Assembly: GCF_001602525.1 (NCBI RefSeq)
Contig: NZ_LSYT01000001.1
Location: 62,001 to 126,000, forward strand
Reading direction: 5' to 3'
Origin: Flavobacterium chilense
Lineage (GTDB): Bacteria; Bacteroidota; Bacteroidia; Flavobacteriales; Flavobacteriaceae
DNA: 64,000 nt
Shown: positions 33,209 through 41,271 of the stretch, piece after piece
Numbering within the stretch: the first letter of the stretch is position 1
How the letters are laid out: every line of letters starts with the position of its first letter
The notes under the pieces: generated by a model
Told to the model about the DNA's origin: nothing
The model's database searches: none
Seen by the model: the letters and a program-made list of their open reading frames with translations, nothing else
Program-made: the position numbers and the translations under genes

Positions 33209-35255
33209 ACCAGATGCGTACTCTTTTTTCAGGTGCTAAATACAGTTTGTCTTCCGGTTTTATACTAAAAGCTTTGTACCAGGCATCGATATTTCGAACA
33301 ACACCATTTACGCGATATTCTGCCGGAGAATGATAGTCTTTTGTTACTGCCATTCGATACGCTTCAGGAGTATAAAGACTACGGCTTACCTGAGCCAGAG
33401 ATATAAAAAAGCGCTGATCAGCAGTATATCCGTCTAAAACTGGCGGATTGTTATCATGATCAGCACGATACAACTGGTACGCTTCGTAGGCAACCGCAAG
33501 TCCCGTTAGATCGCCAATATTCTCGCCAAGAGTTTGTTTTCCGTTAATATGAATTCCTTCCGGTGAGGTAAAAGCATTATATTGTTCTACAAGTTGTGTG
33601 GTTCGGGCTTCAAAAGATTTTCGGGTTTCCGGAGTCCACCAGTCGCGCATTACACCATTGCCATCAAACTTTGATCCTTCATCATCAAAGCAATGCCCTA
33701 ATTCATGTCCGATTATCGCACCAATAGCCCCAAAATTTACTGCAGCATCTGCAAAAGGATCAAAAAACGGAGGCTGTAAAATTCCCGCCGGAAATTCAAT
33801 CGAGTTGTATAATTTACTGCTTGTAGCATCAACAGTTTGCGGAACATCATACCATTCTTTACTCGTAAAAGTTTTAGTAAGAAGGGAACGTTCATAATCC
33901 CATTTTGCTTTTGCAATACGGTGCTCATTACCAACAGGATTGTTGGCATTAAATTTTAATACCGAATAATCACGCCAAACATCAGGATAACCAATTCTTA
34001 CCGTAAGAGCATCCAGTTTTGCCAGAGCTTCTTTTCGGCTGCTGTCGTCCAGCCAGTCCAGTCTTTCAATTCTGGCAACAAAAGCTTTACGCAGATAATC
34101 AACCAAATCCTTAATACGCTGTTTGTAATCAACAGGAAAGTAACGTTCTGCATATAATTTTCCAATCAATTGATCCAGACGATTGTTAACATACTGTATG
34201 GATTTCTGTTCTCTCGGTGCATCTTTTGTAATTCCGCTTAAAGTAGCAGAATAAAAGTCAAAAAGGTTCTTGCGAAATTCAGCAGGTAAAAGAGTAGAGT
34301 GGTTTACAATCCAGTGAAATGCCAGATACGAAGACCAGACGTCAACAGGCGTTTTGGCAAATAAAGCTGCTTTGGCCTTAAGGGCAGAATCTGCCTGTAA
34401 AATTAGTTCAGTCACATTTTCAACCTGCCTGTTGGCTAAAAATACTTTCCACGGAAATCCCGGTGCATAATCATTAAGCTGTGAAACCGATAATATAGTC
34501 GAATTGATTTTAGTATCACGTATTTGTCCGGGTGTCCATTGTACTGCGGCTAACTGGGTTTCAATATCCAGAATGTCATTTGCCCGTTTTTCAGGATTCG
34601 AAATTCCGGCAAGCTGCAAAGTTTTAATGATGTATTCTTTGTAAGCCTTTCGATAACCCGGATAAGGGCCGTCCTGTTTTTCGTAATATTCCGGCGAAGG
34701 CAAACCAATACCACTTTCGCTAAGCGTAATAAGAAATCTGCTTCTGTCCTTAAGATCCGGCGAGGCATGGATGGATACAATACTAAAAGATTTAGGATTT
34801 GCCATCCATTTTGCCACATCTTGATAATTGTTTAAAGCAAGAATATGTTTTAAATCCTGTTGAATAGGTTTTAATCCCAGTTTTTCGATGTTATCCGTAT
34901 TAACATAACCGGAATAAAGTGCTGTAATTTGTTGCAGGGCAGCTTTTGAAGTATTTTCAACAGTTACATCTCCATGAATGATACCTGCTATTCTTTGGTT
35001 CACTTTATTCTGAACATCGTTATAATTACTAAATCCTGAAGCACCAGCCGGAATTGTTGCAAGCTTAAACCAGCCTTCGTTAACATAACTGTAAAAATCA
35101 TTACCCGGCGCTATCGTTTTACTGATAAACTGAGTTTCGATACCCCAATCGCCATAAGTCGCTTTTCCTTTATTCGTTTCTCCGGATTGTCCCATGATAT
35201 AGTTGGGAATAAGAGAAATCAGGGCAGTAATAATAATGATAATAATCTTTAACAT
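33207..35255 (-). CDS. M13-family zinc metallopeptidase (neprilysin/PepO-like)
   Basis: 682 residues from ATG 35253-35255, which opens directly into a hydrophobic export signal (IIIIIITALISLIP); a 20-residue upstream extension to 35315 was rejected. The M13 N-terminal domain runs from about 40 to 420. The catalytic domain has NAFYNP-type substrate loop replaced by SIEFPAGILQPPF, the zinc motif HELGH at residues 517-521, and GENIGDLTGLAVA supplying the third zinc ligand. The C-terminus ends in RVRIW, where typical M13 enzymes end in CxVW. It cleaves small peptides outside the cytoplasm. Single gene, converging with the plus-strand gene across a shared terminator. Confidence 0.93.
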   Translation of the reverse strand: MLKIIIIIITALISLIPNYIMGQSGETNKGKATYGDWGIETQFISKTIAPGNDFYSYVNEGWFKLATIPAGASGFSNYNDVQNKVNQRIAGIIHGDVTVENTSKAALQQITALYSGYVNTDNIEKLGLKPIQQDLKHILALNNYQDVAKWMANPKSFSIVSIHASPDLKDRSRFLITLSESGIGLPSPEYYEKQDGPYPGYRKAYKEYIIKTLQLAGISNPEKRANDILDIETQLAAVQWTPGQIRDTKINSTILSVSQLNDYAPGFPWKVFLANRQVENVTELILQADSALKAKAALFAKTPVDVWSSYLAFHWIVNHSTLLPAEFRKNLFDFYSATLSGITKDAPREQKSIQYVNNRLDQLIGKLYAERYFPVDYKQRIKDLVDYLRKAFVARIERLDWLDDSSRKEALAKLDALTVRIGYPDVWRDYSVLKFNANNPVGNEHRIAKAKWDYERSLLTKTFTSKEWYDVPQTVDATSSKLYNSIEFPAGILQPPFFDPFADAAVNFGAIGAIIGHELGHCFDDEGSKFDGNGVMRDWWTPETRKSFEARTTQLVEQYNAFTSPEGIHINGKQTLGENIGDLTGLAVAYEAYQLYRADHDNNPPVLDGYTADQRFFISLAQVSRSLYTPEAYRMAVTKDYHSPAEYRVNGVVRNIDAWYKAFSIKPEDKLYLAPEKRVRIW

Positions 35256-35391
35256 ATAAAGTTTTTTTTCAGTCGTGGAATGTATCAGTTTTGAAATTTT
35301 ATTGCAATCTGCCAAAGTTACTTTAAGATACTGATAAATAATTGTAAAAATGCGAATAGAAAATTGTTTTTGAAGCTTTTAGCATTCAACT

Positions 35392-36405
35392 TTATAGTAT
35401 CGTTATTTCTTGTGTCCAGTTAAGTCCGCTTATATCTGTGAGTTCCAATGTGTATTTTTTGCTGGTATTTTTAAAAGAAGGTATTTGAAAATGCAATGTA
35501 GCTTTTGCACCCAAAGGTAAAATCAGGCTGTGTTTTCCGGGTTTTACTTTAGCAACATAATCATTTTTGATTTGTTTATGAGGGAGTTGTGAAAGCTGTG
35601 CCTGATTCTGCTCAAAAATAATGTTGCCGTTTTCATCTTTTAATTGGATTCCGATAAGGAAAGAGCCATAAACATCTGCACCTTCATCCCTGAATACGGT
35701 AAAAGTCAGCACCTCATTTTGAACAGAGGCATTACTAATGATAACATGTGGACGAACCGAAAGATTATGCAGTTTGCCATAAACTCCTCCATGAAAATAT
35801 TGATTGGTATATAACGTTAATCCTAAGATAAAAACAGAACCAATTAATACTATTTTGCCGGCAGTTTTATCTTTTACAGGCAAAATTCCGGAGCCTATAA
35901 CTGCAAACCATTTTTTATGGGTAAAAGATTTATTTTTCCGAATACAATATTCGTCGAGAGCATATTTTCCTCCACCGGACATAAAAACAGTAAATCCGGC
36001 AGCAACACCCAGAACACCTATTTGCCATTCGTCCAGACAAGTAGTGCCTAACCATCCTGAACCTAATAAAATACCGAATGCCAGACTAAAAACACCAAAA
36101 CTCATCAATCGGGTAAAAAGACCAAGCATAAAAAATAATCCAACAATTCCTTCGATAAGCGTAAAAGATACCATTGCCCACCAGAGACTTTCAGGATTGG
36201 AAACAAGATGTTCAATAACAGGTTTTATACCCAGCGCATTAGGTAAGAAATGATTGAATTTTTCGCCAATATATCCTGCTTCATCAGGATTAAGTTTATT
36301 TTCTAAAACAAGCCTTCTCCAGAAAGCAGAAAAATAAGTCCAGCCTGCTACCCAGCGCAATGCCGTAGTAAACATTCCGCCATACATATAGTTGTAATTG
36401 TTCAT
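35392..36405 (-). CDS. DoxD-DoxA fusion (thiosulfate:quinone oxidoreductase-like)
   Basis: 337 residues, membrane protein. Residues 1-190 form a DoxD/DoxX four-helix region (ALRWVAGWTYFSAFWRR, LIEGIVGLFFMLGLFTRLM, MSGGGKYALDEY). After a further membrane span near 195-215, residues 220-337 form a beta-rich DoxA-like domain (LSVRPHVIISNASVQNEVLTF, ending in TDISGLNW). In Acidianus the two parts are separate subunits of thiosulfate:quinone oxidoreductase; fused forms occur in Bacteroidota. Whether the enzyme oxidises thiosulfate here is unproven. It lies close to the SAM-I riboswitch cluster, which also concerns sulfur, but on the opposite strand. Confidence 0.85.
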   Translation of the reverse strand: MNNYNYMYGGMFTTALRWVAGWTYFSAFWRRLVLENKLNPDEAGYIGEKFNHFLPNALGIKPVIEHLVSNPESLWWAMVSFTLIEGIVGLFFMLGLFTRLMSFGVFSLAFGILLGSGWLGTTCLDEWQIGVLGVAAGFTVFMSGGGKYALDEYCIRKNKSFTHKKWFAVIGSGILPVKDKTAGKIVLIGSVFILGLTLYTNQYFHGGVYGKLHNLSVRPHVIISNASVQNEVLTFTVFRDEGADVYGSFLIGIQLKDENGNIIFEQNQAQLSQLPHKQIKNDYVAKVKPGKHSLILPLGAKATLHFQIPSFKNTSKKYTLELTDISGLNWTQEITIL

Positions 36406-36493
36406 AATAATTTGAATTGAAATTTAATGATAAAACAAAGGGAATCGCTTCAATAGTAATAGTATTGAAGTACATCAGAATTAAAATCAAAAA

Positions 36494-36844
36494 TCAAATC
36501 AGGTATTGTTCGTGTAAGATATAAATGGGAATAATTTTCGACACTTTCTTTTCGGGAAATGAAGTGCTGAAAAGGGGAGAAGTAAGAATAACGTGTTGGA
36601 AAGAAGAAAAGTTATTAGAATGATATTTCTTCACCACTTTAGCCTCAAATGAAACCGAAGCTTTTTTAACTGCCGTTATAAAACAAATACCGGATTGTGT
36701 ACTGCTAAATTTATTTTCGATCTCGTTAAGAGGAATATCGAGTGTTAGTTTAATTTCTCTTTTGGCAGAACATGGAAGACACAACAAAAAAAGCATCAAA
36801 ATGATGATTGTTCTTGTGATACTATTTTTTATTCCATCTTGCAT
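36494..36844 (-). CDS. Small exported protein of unknown function
   Basis: 116 residues. A signal peptide or anchor occupies residues 10-27 (IIILMLFLLCLPCSAKR). The mature part includes LTLDIPLNEIENKFSSTQSGIC and ends IPIYILHEQYLI. I recall similar short Flavobacterium proteins with the AKREIK start but know no function. It lies 88 bp upstream of the DoxD-DoxA gene in the same direction, so the two may be co-transcribed. Confidence 0.6.
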   Translation of the reverse strand: MQDGIKNSITRTIIILMLFLLCLPCSAKREIKLTLDIPLNEIENKFSSTQSGICFITAVKKASVSFEAKVVKKYHSNNFSSFQHVILTSPLFSTSFPEKKVSKIIPIYILHEQYLI

Positions 36845-37169
36845 TAAACTGTTTTTCTATTTTCAAATATAGCGAAAAACCTGCTGCTGTTGATACTTTA
36901 TCAGTTAAAAGGTATTTTAAAATCAGTTTTTTTAGAAGAAAATAAACCCTTGAATTTCTCTCCGGACAGTTGTTTTGATAGTATTTTCCTGTAAAGAAAC
37001 AATAGCAGAACTTATTTTAAAATAATTTTTGTAAAAGAAAGTAAAATTTAATTTAGTGATTTATGTGTTTGTAAAACAAGTGTTTATGTCTTGTTTGAAA
37101 GTTCAAAAGAATTCCGTTTTCAAAATGTTTTAAGTTATTTTCAAAAAAATATTTTTAAACTCGACTAAG
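36845..37169. other. Intergenic region upstream of the SAM riboswitch
   Basis: About 325 bp, AT-rich, between the divergent small-protein gene and the riboswitch promoter. No reading frame or clear hairpin was found. It should hold the leftward promoter of the small protein and DoxD-DoxA genes. Confidence 0.5.
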
Positions 37170-37193
37170 TTGGTAGAATTTATATTATATTTG
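37170..37193 (+). promoter_or_regulatory. Promoter of the SAM-I riboswitch transcript
   Basis: TATATTTG at 37186-37193 matches the Bacteroidota -7 box TAnnTTTG exactly. A TTG at 37170-37172 is the only nearby -33 candidate, at 13 nt, shorter than the usual spacing. The predicted start is just before the riboswitch P1 stem at 37219, which supports the assignment. Confidence 0.55.
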
Positions 37194-37216
37194 CAGAGTA
37201 GAAAAAAGTTCTACAT

Positions 37217-37316
37217 GACTTATCCAGAAAGACTGAGGGAGTAGGCCCAATGAAGTCTTAGCAACCTGTTGCCAAATAAGGTGCTAAATCCTTCCGTTAT
37301 GGCGGACAGATAAGAA
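37217..37316 (+). ncRNA. SAM-I (S-box) riboswitch
   Basis: All parts of the S-box core are visible in order: CTTATC (37219-37224), pairing with GATAAG (37309-37314) as P1; GACTGAGGGAGTAGGCCCAATGAAGTC as the P2/kink-turn and binding core; AGCAACC; and GGTGCTAAATCC before the P4-type GTTATGGCGGAC segment. It binds S-adenosylmethionine and in most bacteria lowers expression of methionine or sulfur-assimilation genes. An A/T-rich hairpin just downstream (around 37318-37340) may be the expression platform. The downstream genes are a short peptide ORF, a TlpA-type thioredoxin and a PLP enzyme. Confidence 0.95.
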
Positions 37317-37373
37317 AGATTTCTTTTAGAAAATCTGAATAAGACATTATTATTAAAATGATTTAGTTTTAAA

Positions 37374-37472
37374 ATGAAAACACAACTTTTATTACACAGC
37401 TGTACGGAACAACTTAATCTGTTTTCGAAAAAAGGAAACCACTCTCAGGCGCTCCGAATGCAATACACTTAG
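37374..37472 (+). CDS. Short leader-type ORF (32 residues) after the SAM-I riboswitch
   Basis: ATG at 37374-37376 and TAG at 37470-37472 frame a 32-residue peptide starting MKTQLLLHSC and ending QALRMQYT. It lies between the riboswitch and the TlpA-like gene with no overlap to either. Its moderately GC-rich coding-like composition contrasts with the very AT-rich flanks, which is why I list it. It could be a leader peptide or the remnant of a larger gene. No function can be given and it may be spurious. Confidence 0.4.
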   Translation: MKTQLLLHSCTEQLNLFSKKGNHSQALRMQYT

Positions 37473-37574
37473 CTTTTCTTCTAAAAAAATCCCTCTTTTA
37501 TCATATAAATATTCAGGTCATTTTACTATTGACCATGGAACTACTATGTCTAATTTTTAAAACCCAAACTTATA

Positions 37575-38564
37575 ATGAAAAAAATAATAGCTTTTTTGAC
37601 CTTATGCCTTGCCACAACAGGAGTTCAGGCACAAGAAAATAATTTACAACTAAAAGGAACAGTCGTAGATACAGTAGCGCAATACGTGTATTTGCAGAAG
37701 TTTCATAATAAAATGTTTACTACCATTGATTCTGTAAAAGTAACCAACGGAAATTTCAGTTTTAAAACTAAAGTTAAAACACCGGAATTATATGGCTTAA
37801 GCGTAAACACAACCAATTCTCCATTATACATTTTCCTTGAAAAAGGACCTGTTTCAGTAAAACTGAGCCCGGTAAAATATTACAGTAATTCAGTTGTCGA
37901 AGGTTCAGCATCTCAGGATTTGTTTGAAGAATACAAAAAATCGAAAGATATAGAAATCAGCAAATTTATTACAGAACATCCAGCGTCTATAGTTTCGGCT
38001 TATGTCTTGTATAGAAACTGGTCGTATAGATTAACACCGGAACAAATTACACAAAACATTGCTTTGCTGGATAAAAGTCAGCAAAACAGCACTTACGTGA
38101 AAGAGCTTCAGGAACTGGTAAAAGTACTGGGCGGATTGCAGATTGGAAAAAAAGCACCGGATTTTGTATCAAAAGATCCCGAAGGAAAAGCGGTTCGTTT
38201 TTCAGAAAACCTAAAAGGATATACATTGGTTGATTTTTGGGCTTCATGGTGCGGACCATGCCGAAGAGAAAATCCAAACATTGTAGCAGCTTACAAAGAA
38301 TTTCATGATAAAGGATTTAATATTATTGGAATTTCTCTGGACAAAAAGAAAGAAAACTGGGTTAAAGGAATTAAAGACGATAATTTAAACTGGATTCAGG
38401 TTTCGGACTTACTTTTCTGGAACAGCGAAATTGCTAAATTATATGGTGTAAGAGCAATTCCGGCTAACTATCTTGTAGATTCAAAAGGTATTATTGTAGC
38501 CAGAAATCTGCATGGAGAAGAACTTCAGTCAACGCTAAAATCACTTTTAGATAATAAGCTTTAA
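37575..38564 (+). CDS. TlpA-type thiol-disulfide oxidoreductase with DUF4369 N-terminus
   Basis: 329 residues, signal peptide 1-19 (ending TGVQAQ). Residues 22-115 resemble DUF4369 (LQLKGTVVDTVAQYVYLQK, then FSFKTKVKTPELYGL). Residues 190-329 are an AhpC/TSA-thioredoxin fold (IGKKAPDFVSKD, LVDFWASWCGPCRRENP, IIGISLDKK, AIPANYLVD with the cis-Pro). The redox centre is Cys226-Gly-Pro-Cys229. It acts in the periplasm as a disulfide reductase or resilience protein. It is the first long gene after the SAM-I riboswitch. A 162-bp gap containing a structured element separates it from the PLP-enzyme gene, so the two may be read from one riboswitch-controlled transcript. Confidence 0.92.
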   Translation: MKKIIAFLTLCLATTGVQAQENNLQLKGTVVDTVAQYVYLQKFHNKMFTTIDSVKVTNGNFSFKTKVKTPELYGLSVNTTNSPLYIFLEKGPVSVKLSPVKYYSNSVVEGSASQDLFEEYKKSKDIEISKFITEHPASIVSAYVLYRNWSYRLTPEQITQNIALLDKSQQNSTYVKELQELVKVLGGLQIGKKAPDFVSKDPEGKAVRFSENLKGYTLVDFWASWCGPCRRENPNIVAAYKEFHDKGFNIIGISLDKKKENWVKGIKDDNLNWIQVSDLLFWNSEIAKLYGVRAIPANYLVDSKGIIVARNLHGEELQSTLKSLLDNKL

Positions 38565-38587
38565 ACATTTAAAGTTTTAGTTTACTA

Positions 38588-38678
38588 TTTCAAGGCACAA
38601 GAAAAACACTTCTGTAATCCAATAAAGATTGGCAATATGTTGTGTAGTATTTCTGGTGTGATTGCTTGTGCCCTGAAA
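38588..38678 (+). other. Structured intergenic element (possible RNA)
   Basis: TTTCAAGGCACAAG (38588-38601) pairs with CTTGTGCCCTGAAA (38665-38678), 13 of 14 pairs. Inside, CCAAT-AAAG-ATTGG (38619-38632) forms a small hairpin and AACAC can pair with GTGT. The result resembles a multi-stem RNA closed by a long P1. It lies in the 162-bp gap before the PLP-enzyme start. It may be a terminator/attenuator, a processing site or an unassigned regulatory RNA. Confidence 0.45.
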
Positions 38679-38726
38679 TTACAAATTCAATCACCCATAA
38701 TATAAGTTAATTAAAATGATCAGGAA

Positions 38727-40223
38727 ATGAATGCTATTGAGAGAAAACCGAAATCAACTCAGTTAGAACCTTATTTCTCTAAATTTAGAGGAAATACATT
38801 AGGAGTACATCACAGTTTTGAGTCTGTTTACGGAGAACAGGATTTAATATACGCCGATTGGGTTGCCAGCGGAAGGTTATATGTACCTATTGAAGATATT
38901 ATGCTCAATAAAATAGGTCCAATGATCGCCAATACGCATTCATTTTCAAGTCAGACCGGTAAAGCTTCTACATATGCCTATCAGCATGCGAGAGAATTAA
39001 TCAAAAAACATGTTAACGCAAACGAATCTGATGTTCTGGTTACAACCGGAACCGGAATGACAGCGGGTTTATCTAAATTACAGCGTTTTATAGGTTTGCG
39101 TTCTACAGATAACAAATCTGCGGTTCAGACAAATGAGCTTGATAAACCAGTCGTTTTTATCACGCATATGGAGCATCATTCTAATCAGGTTCCATGGTAT
39201 GAAACCCAGGCAGATGTTGTGATTTTACCCGCAGATGAAAACAATCTGGTCAATCCCGAAATACTGGCTCAGGAAATAAAAAAATATGCCAACAGAACTT
39301 TAAAAATTGGTTCATTTACAGCCTGTTCCAATGTTACCGGAATTATTACTCCGTATCATGAACTGGCTAAGATCATGCATCAAAATGGCGGATTTTGCTT
39401 TGTTGATTTTGCAGCTTCGGCACCGTATGTTCAAATAGATATGCATCCGGAAGATCCTGAACAACAACTGGATGCTATTTTCTTTTCGCCACATAAATTC
39501 TTAGGCGGACCGGGAACTTGCGGAGTTTTGGTTTTTAATGAGAAGTTGTATCAAAGTACGATTCCGGATAATCCTGGCGGAGGAAATGTAAAATGGACTA
39601 ATCCTTCGGGGAAATATAGCTACAGTGATGTAATAGAAGTGAGGGAAGATGGCGGAACTCCGGGATTTTTACAGGTAATCAGAGCCGCATTAGCCTTAGG
39701 ACTGAAAGATGAAATGGGCGTAACAAACATTAAAAAACGAGAAAAAGAATTACTGGACCTTTGTTTTTCTAAACTTCAGGAAATAGACGGTTTAAAAATT
39801 TTAGGAGATACTCAGGCAGACAGAATTGGGTGTGTATCTTTTATAGTCGAAGATATTCATTATAATTTAATCGTAAGACTTCTAAATGACCGTTTTGGGA
39901 TTCAGGTTCGTGGCGGCTGGTCTTGTGCGAGTACGTATGCCCATTATTTGTTTGATATTGATGAAGAAAAATCGAAGCAATTTACAGATGAACTGCTTCA
40001 GAAAAATCAAAGCAATAAACCGGGATGGGTGCGTTTATCACTGCATCCGATAATGACAAATCAGGAACTTGTATTTATTTGTGATGCGATAAAAGCGGTA
40101 GTTCAAAATCATAAAAAATGGCAGAAGGATTATCAGCATAATATTGCTACAAATGAGTTTGAAAGTATTGCAAGAGAAGAAAATATACTAGAAGAGGTAA
40201 AGGAATGGTTTAACCTGAAATAA
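38727..40223 (+). CDS. Class V aminotransferase-fold PLP enzyme (cysteine desulfurase-like)
   Basis: 498 residues, cytoplasmic. Fold-type I with YADWVASGRLY near the start, ITHMEHHSNQVPW, CSNVTGIITP, and FVDFAASAPYVQID (the PLP-ring Asp and the following segment). Lys257 in FFSPHKFLGGPG forms the Schiff base. Cys400 in RGGWSCAS occupies the position of the catalytic Cys of SufS-type desulfurases. It is longer than SufS (about 405) with a C-terminal extension. Desulfuration of cysteine or a related sulfur compound would suit the SAM-I riboswitch upstream, but other carbon-sulfur or carbon-nitrogen lyase activities are possible. It is followed by a VOC-family gene after 57 bp. Confidence 0.85.
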   Translation: MNAIERKPKSTQLEPYFSKFRGNTLGVHHSFESVYGEQDLIYADWVASGRLYVPIEDIMLNKIGPMIANTHSFSSQTGKASTYAYQHARELIKKHVNANESDVLVTTGTGMTAGLSKLQRFIGLRSTDNKSAVQTNELDKPVVFITHMEHHSNQVPWYETQADVVILPADENNLVNPEILAQEIKKYANRTLKIGSFTACSNVTGIITPYHELAKIMHQNGGFCFVDFAASAPYVQIDMHPEDPEQQLDAIFFSPHKFLGGPGTCGVLVFNEKLYQSTIPDNPGGGNVKWTNPSGKYSYSDVIEVREDGGTPGFLQVIRAALALGLKDEMGVTNIKKREKELLDLCFSKLQEIDGLKILGDTQADRIGCVSFIVEDIHYNLIVRLLNDRFGIQVRGGWSCASTYAHYLFDIDEEKSKQFTDELLQKNQSNKPGWVRLSLHPIMTNQELVFICDAIKAVVQNHKKWQKDYQHNIATNEFESIAREENILEEVKEWFNLK

Positions 40224-40280
40224 ATCCTAAACTATCTTTCGAAAGCCATTACAAAACATATTTGCATCAAAATAATTATA

Positions 40281-40727
40281 ATGAATAACAATATAAAAGG
40301 ATTTCATCATTTTGCCATTAAAGCGTACGATGTTGAAGAGACAATAGCATTTTATAAAACGCTTAATTTTGAAGTAACACACAGTTGGAGCCTGCCCGAA
40401 TTTAACTTAGAAAAGTGCGTCATGATGAAAAATAAAGCTTTTGACTGCTACCTGGAGATATGCGACAACAATGCTAATTTTCCCACTCAGGGACGCAAAA
40501 GAAAAGCAGGTGATCCTTATATCGAAAATGCACTTTTGCATATTTGTTTTGTGGTTGAAGATGCCAAAAAAGCATACAAAGAGGCCATCGAAAATGGCGC
40601 AAAACCATTATCAGAAAAAGAAACACTGGAATTAAAAAGCCTAAGAAAATCCGTAACGGTGAGTAATAGTTTAGTTTACAGTCCAAACGGTGAAGTGATC
40701 GAATTTCTGGAATCGGTTGTTTTTTAA
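40281..40727 (+). CDS. VOC-superfamily (glyoxalase-like) protein
   Basis: 148 residues, cytoplasmic. Two beta-alpha-beta-beta-beta modules: GFHHFAIKAYDVEETIAFYKTLNF at the start, supplying the first metal-ligand His, and LLHICFVVEDAKKAYKEAIENGA in the middle, with His as a second ligand; the C-terminus has SPNGEVIEFLE with the usual metal-ligand Glu. The metal site is therefore intact. The superfamily includes glyoxalases, epimerases and dioxygenases; the substrate is unknown. It lies 57 bp after the PLP-enzyme gene on the same strand, probably in one operon. A CATATTTG string just upstream is a weak -7 box that might give it an extra promoter. Confidence 0.85.
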   Translation: MNNNIKGFHHFAIKAYDVEETIAFYKTLNFEVTHSWSLPEFNLEKCVMMKNKAFDCYLEICDNNANFPTQGRKRKAGDPYIENALLHICFVVEDAKKAYKEAIENGAKPLSEKETLELKSLRKSVTVSNSLVYSPNGEVIEFLESVVF

Positions 40728-40760
40728 GAATCAATTAAACCAAATGTAAGATTAAAAATT

Positions 40761-40973
40761 TTAAACAATAGAATCTTCTGCTGTCCGCGTATCGTTAACC
40801 GACAGATCATAAACATTCGTTTCTATAATGACAATTTCCGGCTGGTCATCCCAGTCACCCCAATCTCCCTGATACGCTTTTGTGTATATAAAATCGGTAT
40901 TGCCTGCTGTATAAATACTGCTGTGAAAACATTTACAATAGTTTTCTGAAGAGGGATTATTTACATTTTCCAT
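40761..40973 (-). CDS. Small acidic protein of unknown function
   Basis: 70 residues, no signal peptide. It has Cys-Lys-Cys near residue 13 and an acidic, Trp-rich GDWGDWDDQPEIVIIETN stretch in the middle. It opposes the VOC gene and no gene overlaps it. A leader of about 250 bp is free upstream. It may be a real small protein or a chance frame; no family is recognised. Confidence 0.4.
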   Translation of the reverse strand: MENVNNPSSENYCKCFHSSIYTAGNTDFIYTKAYQGDWGDWDDQPEIVIIETNVYDLSVNDTRTAEDSIV

Positions 40974-41271
40974 TATCGTAAAAGTTTAATTGATTTATTG
41001 GTAAATATACATGCAGAATGGCTTTAGAATTTTATATTTAAAGCTGGAGTTCTTATCAAATTCACATGTGCAGAATGTGTTTTTAACTTATTGACCCTTT
41101 TAGGATTACAATGCAAAAAAGAATCCTGTACTACATTTTCAAATTCCAATATTTCAAAGCAAAATAATCATTTAATAATGAGCTTTTCAGAACATAGACT
41201 TTGAGCTTTTCAGGACATAAAATCTTTAAAAAATGAAGGAAATTTGTCTTATTAATTTTAATTCAAAAAAA

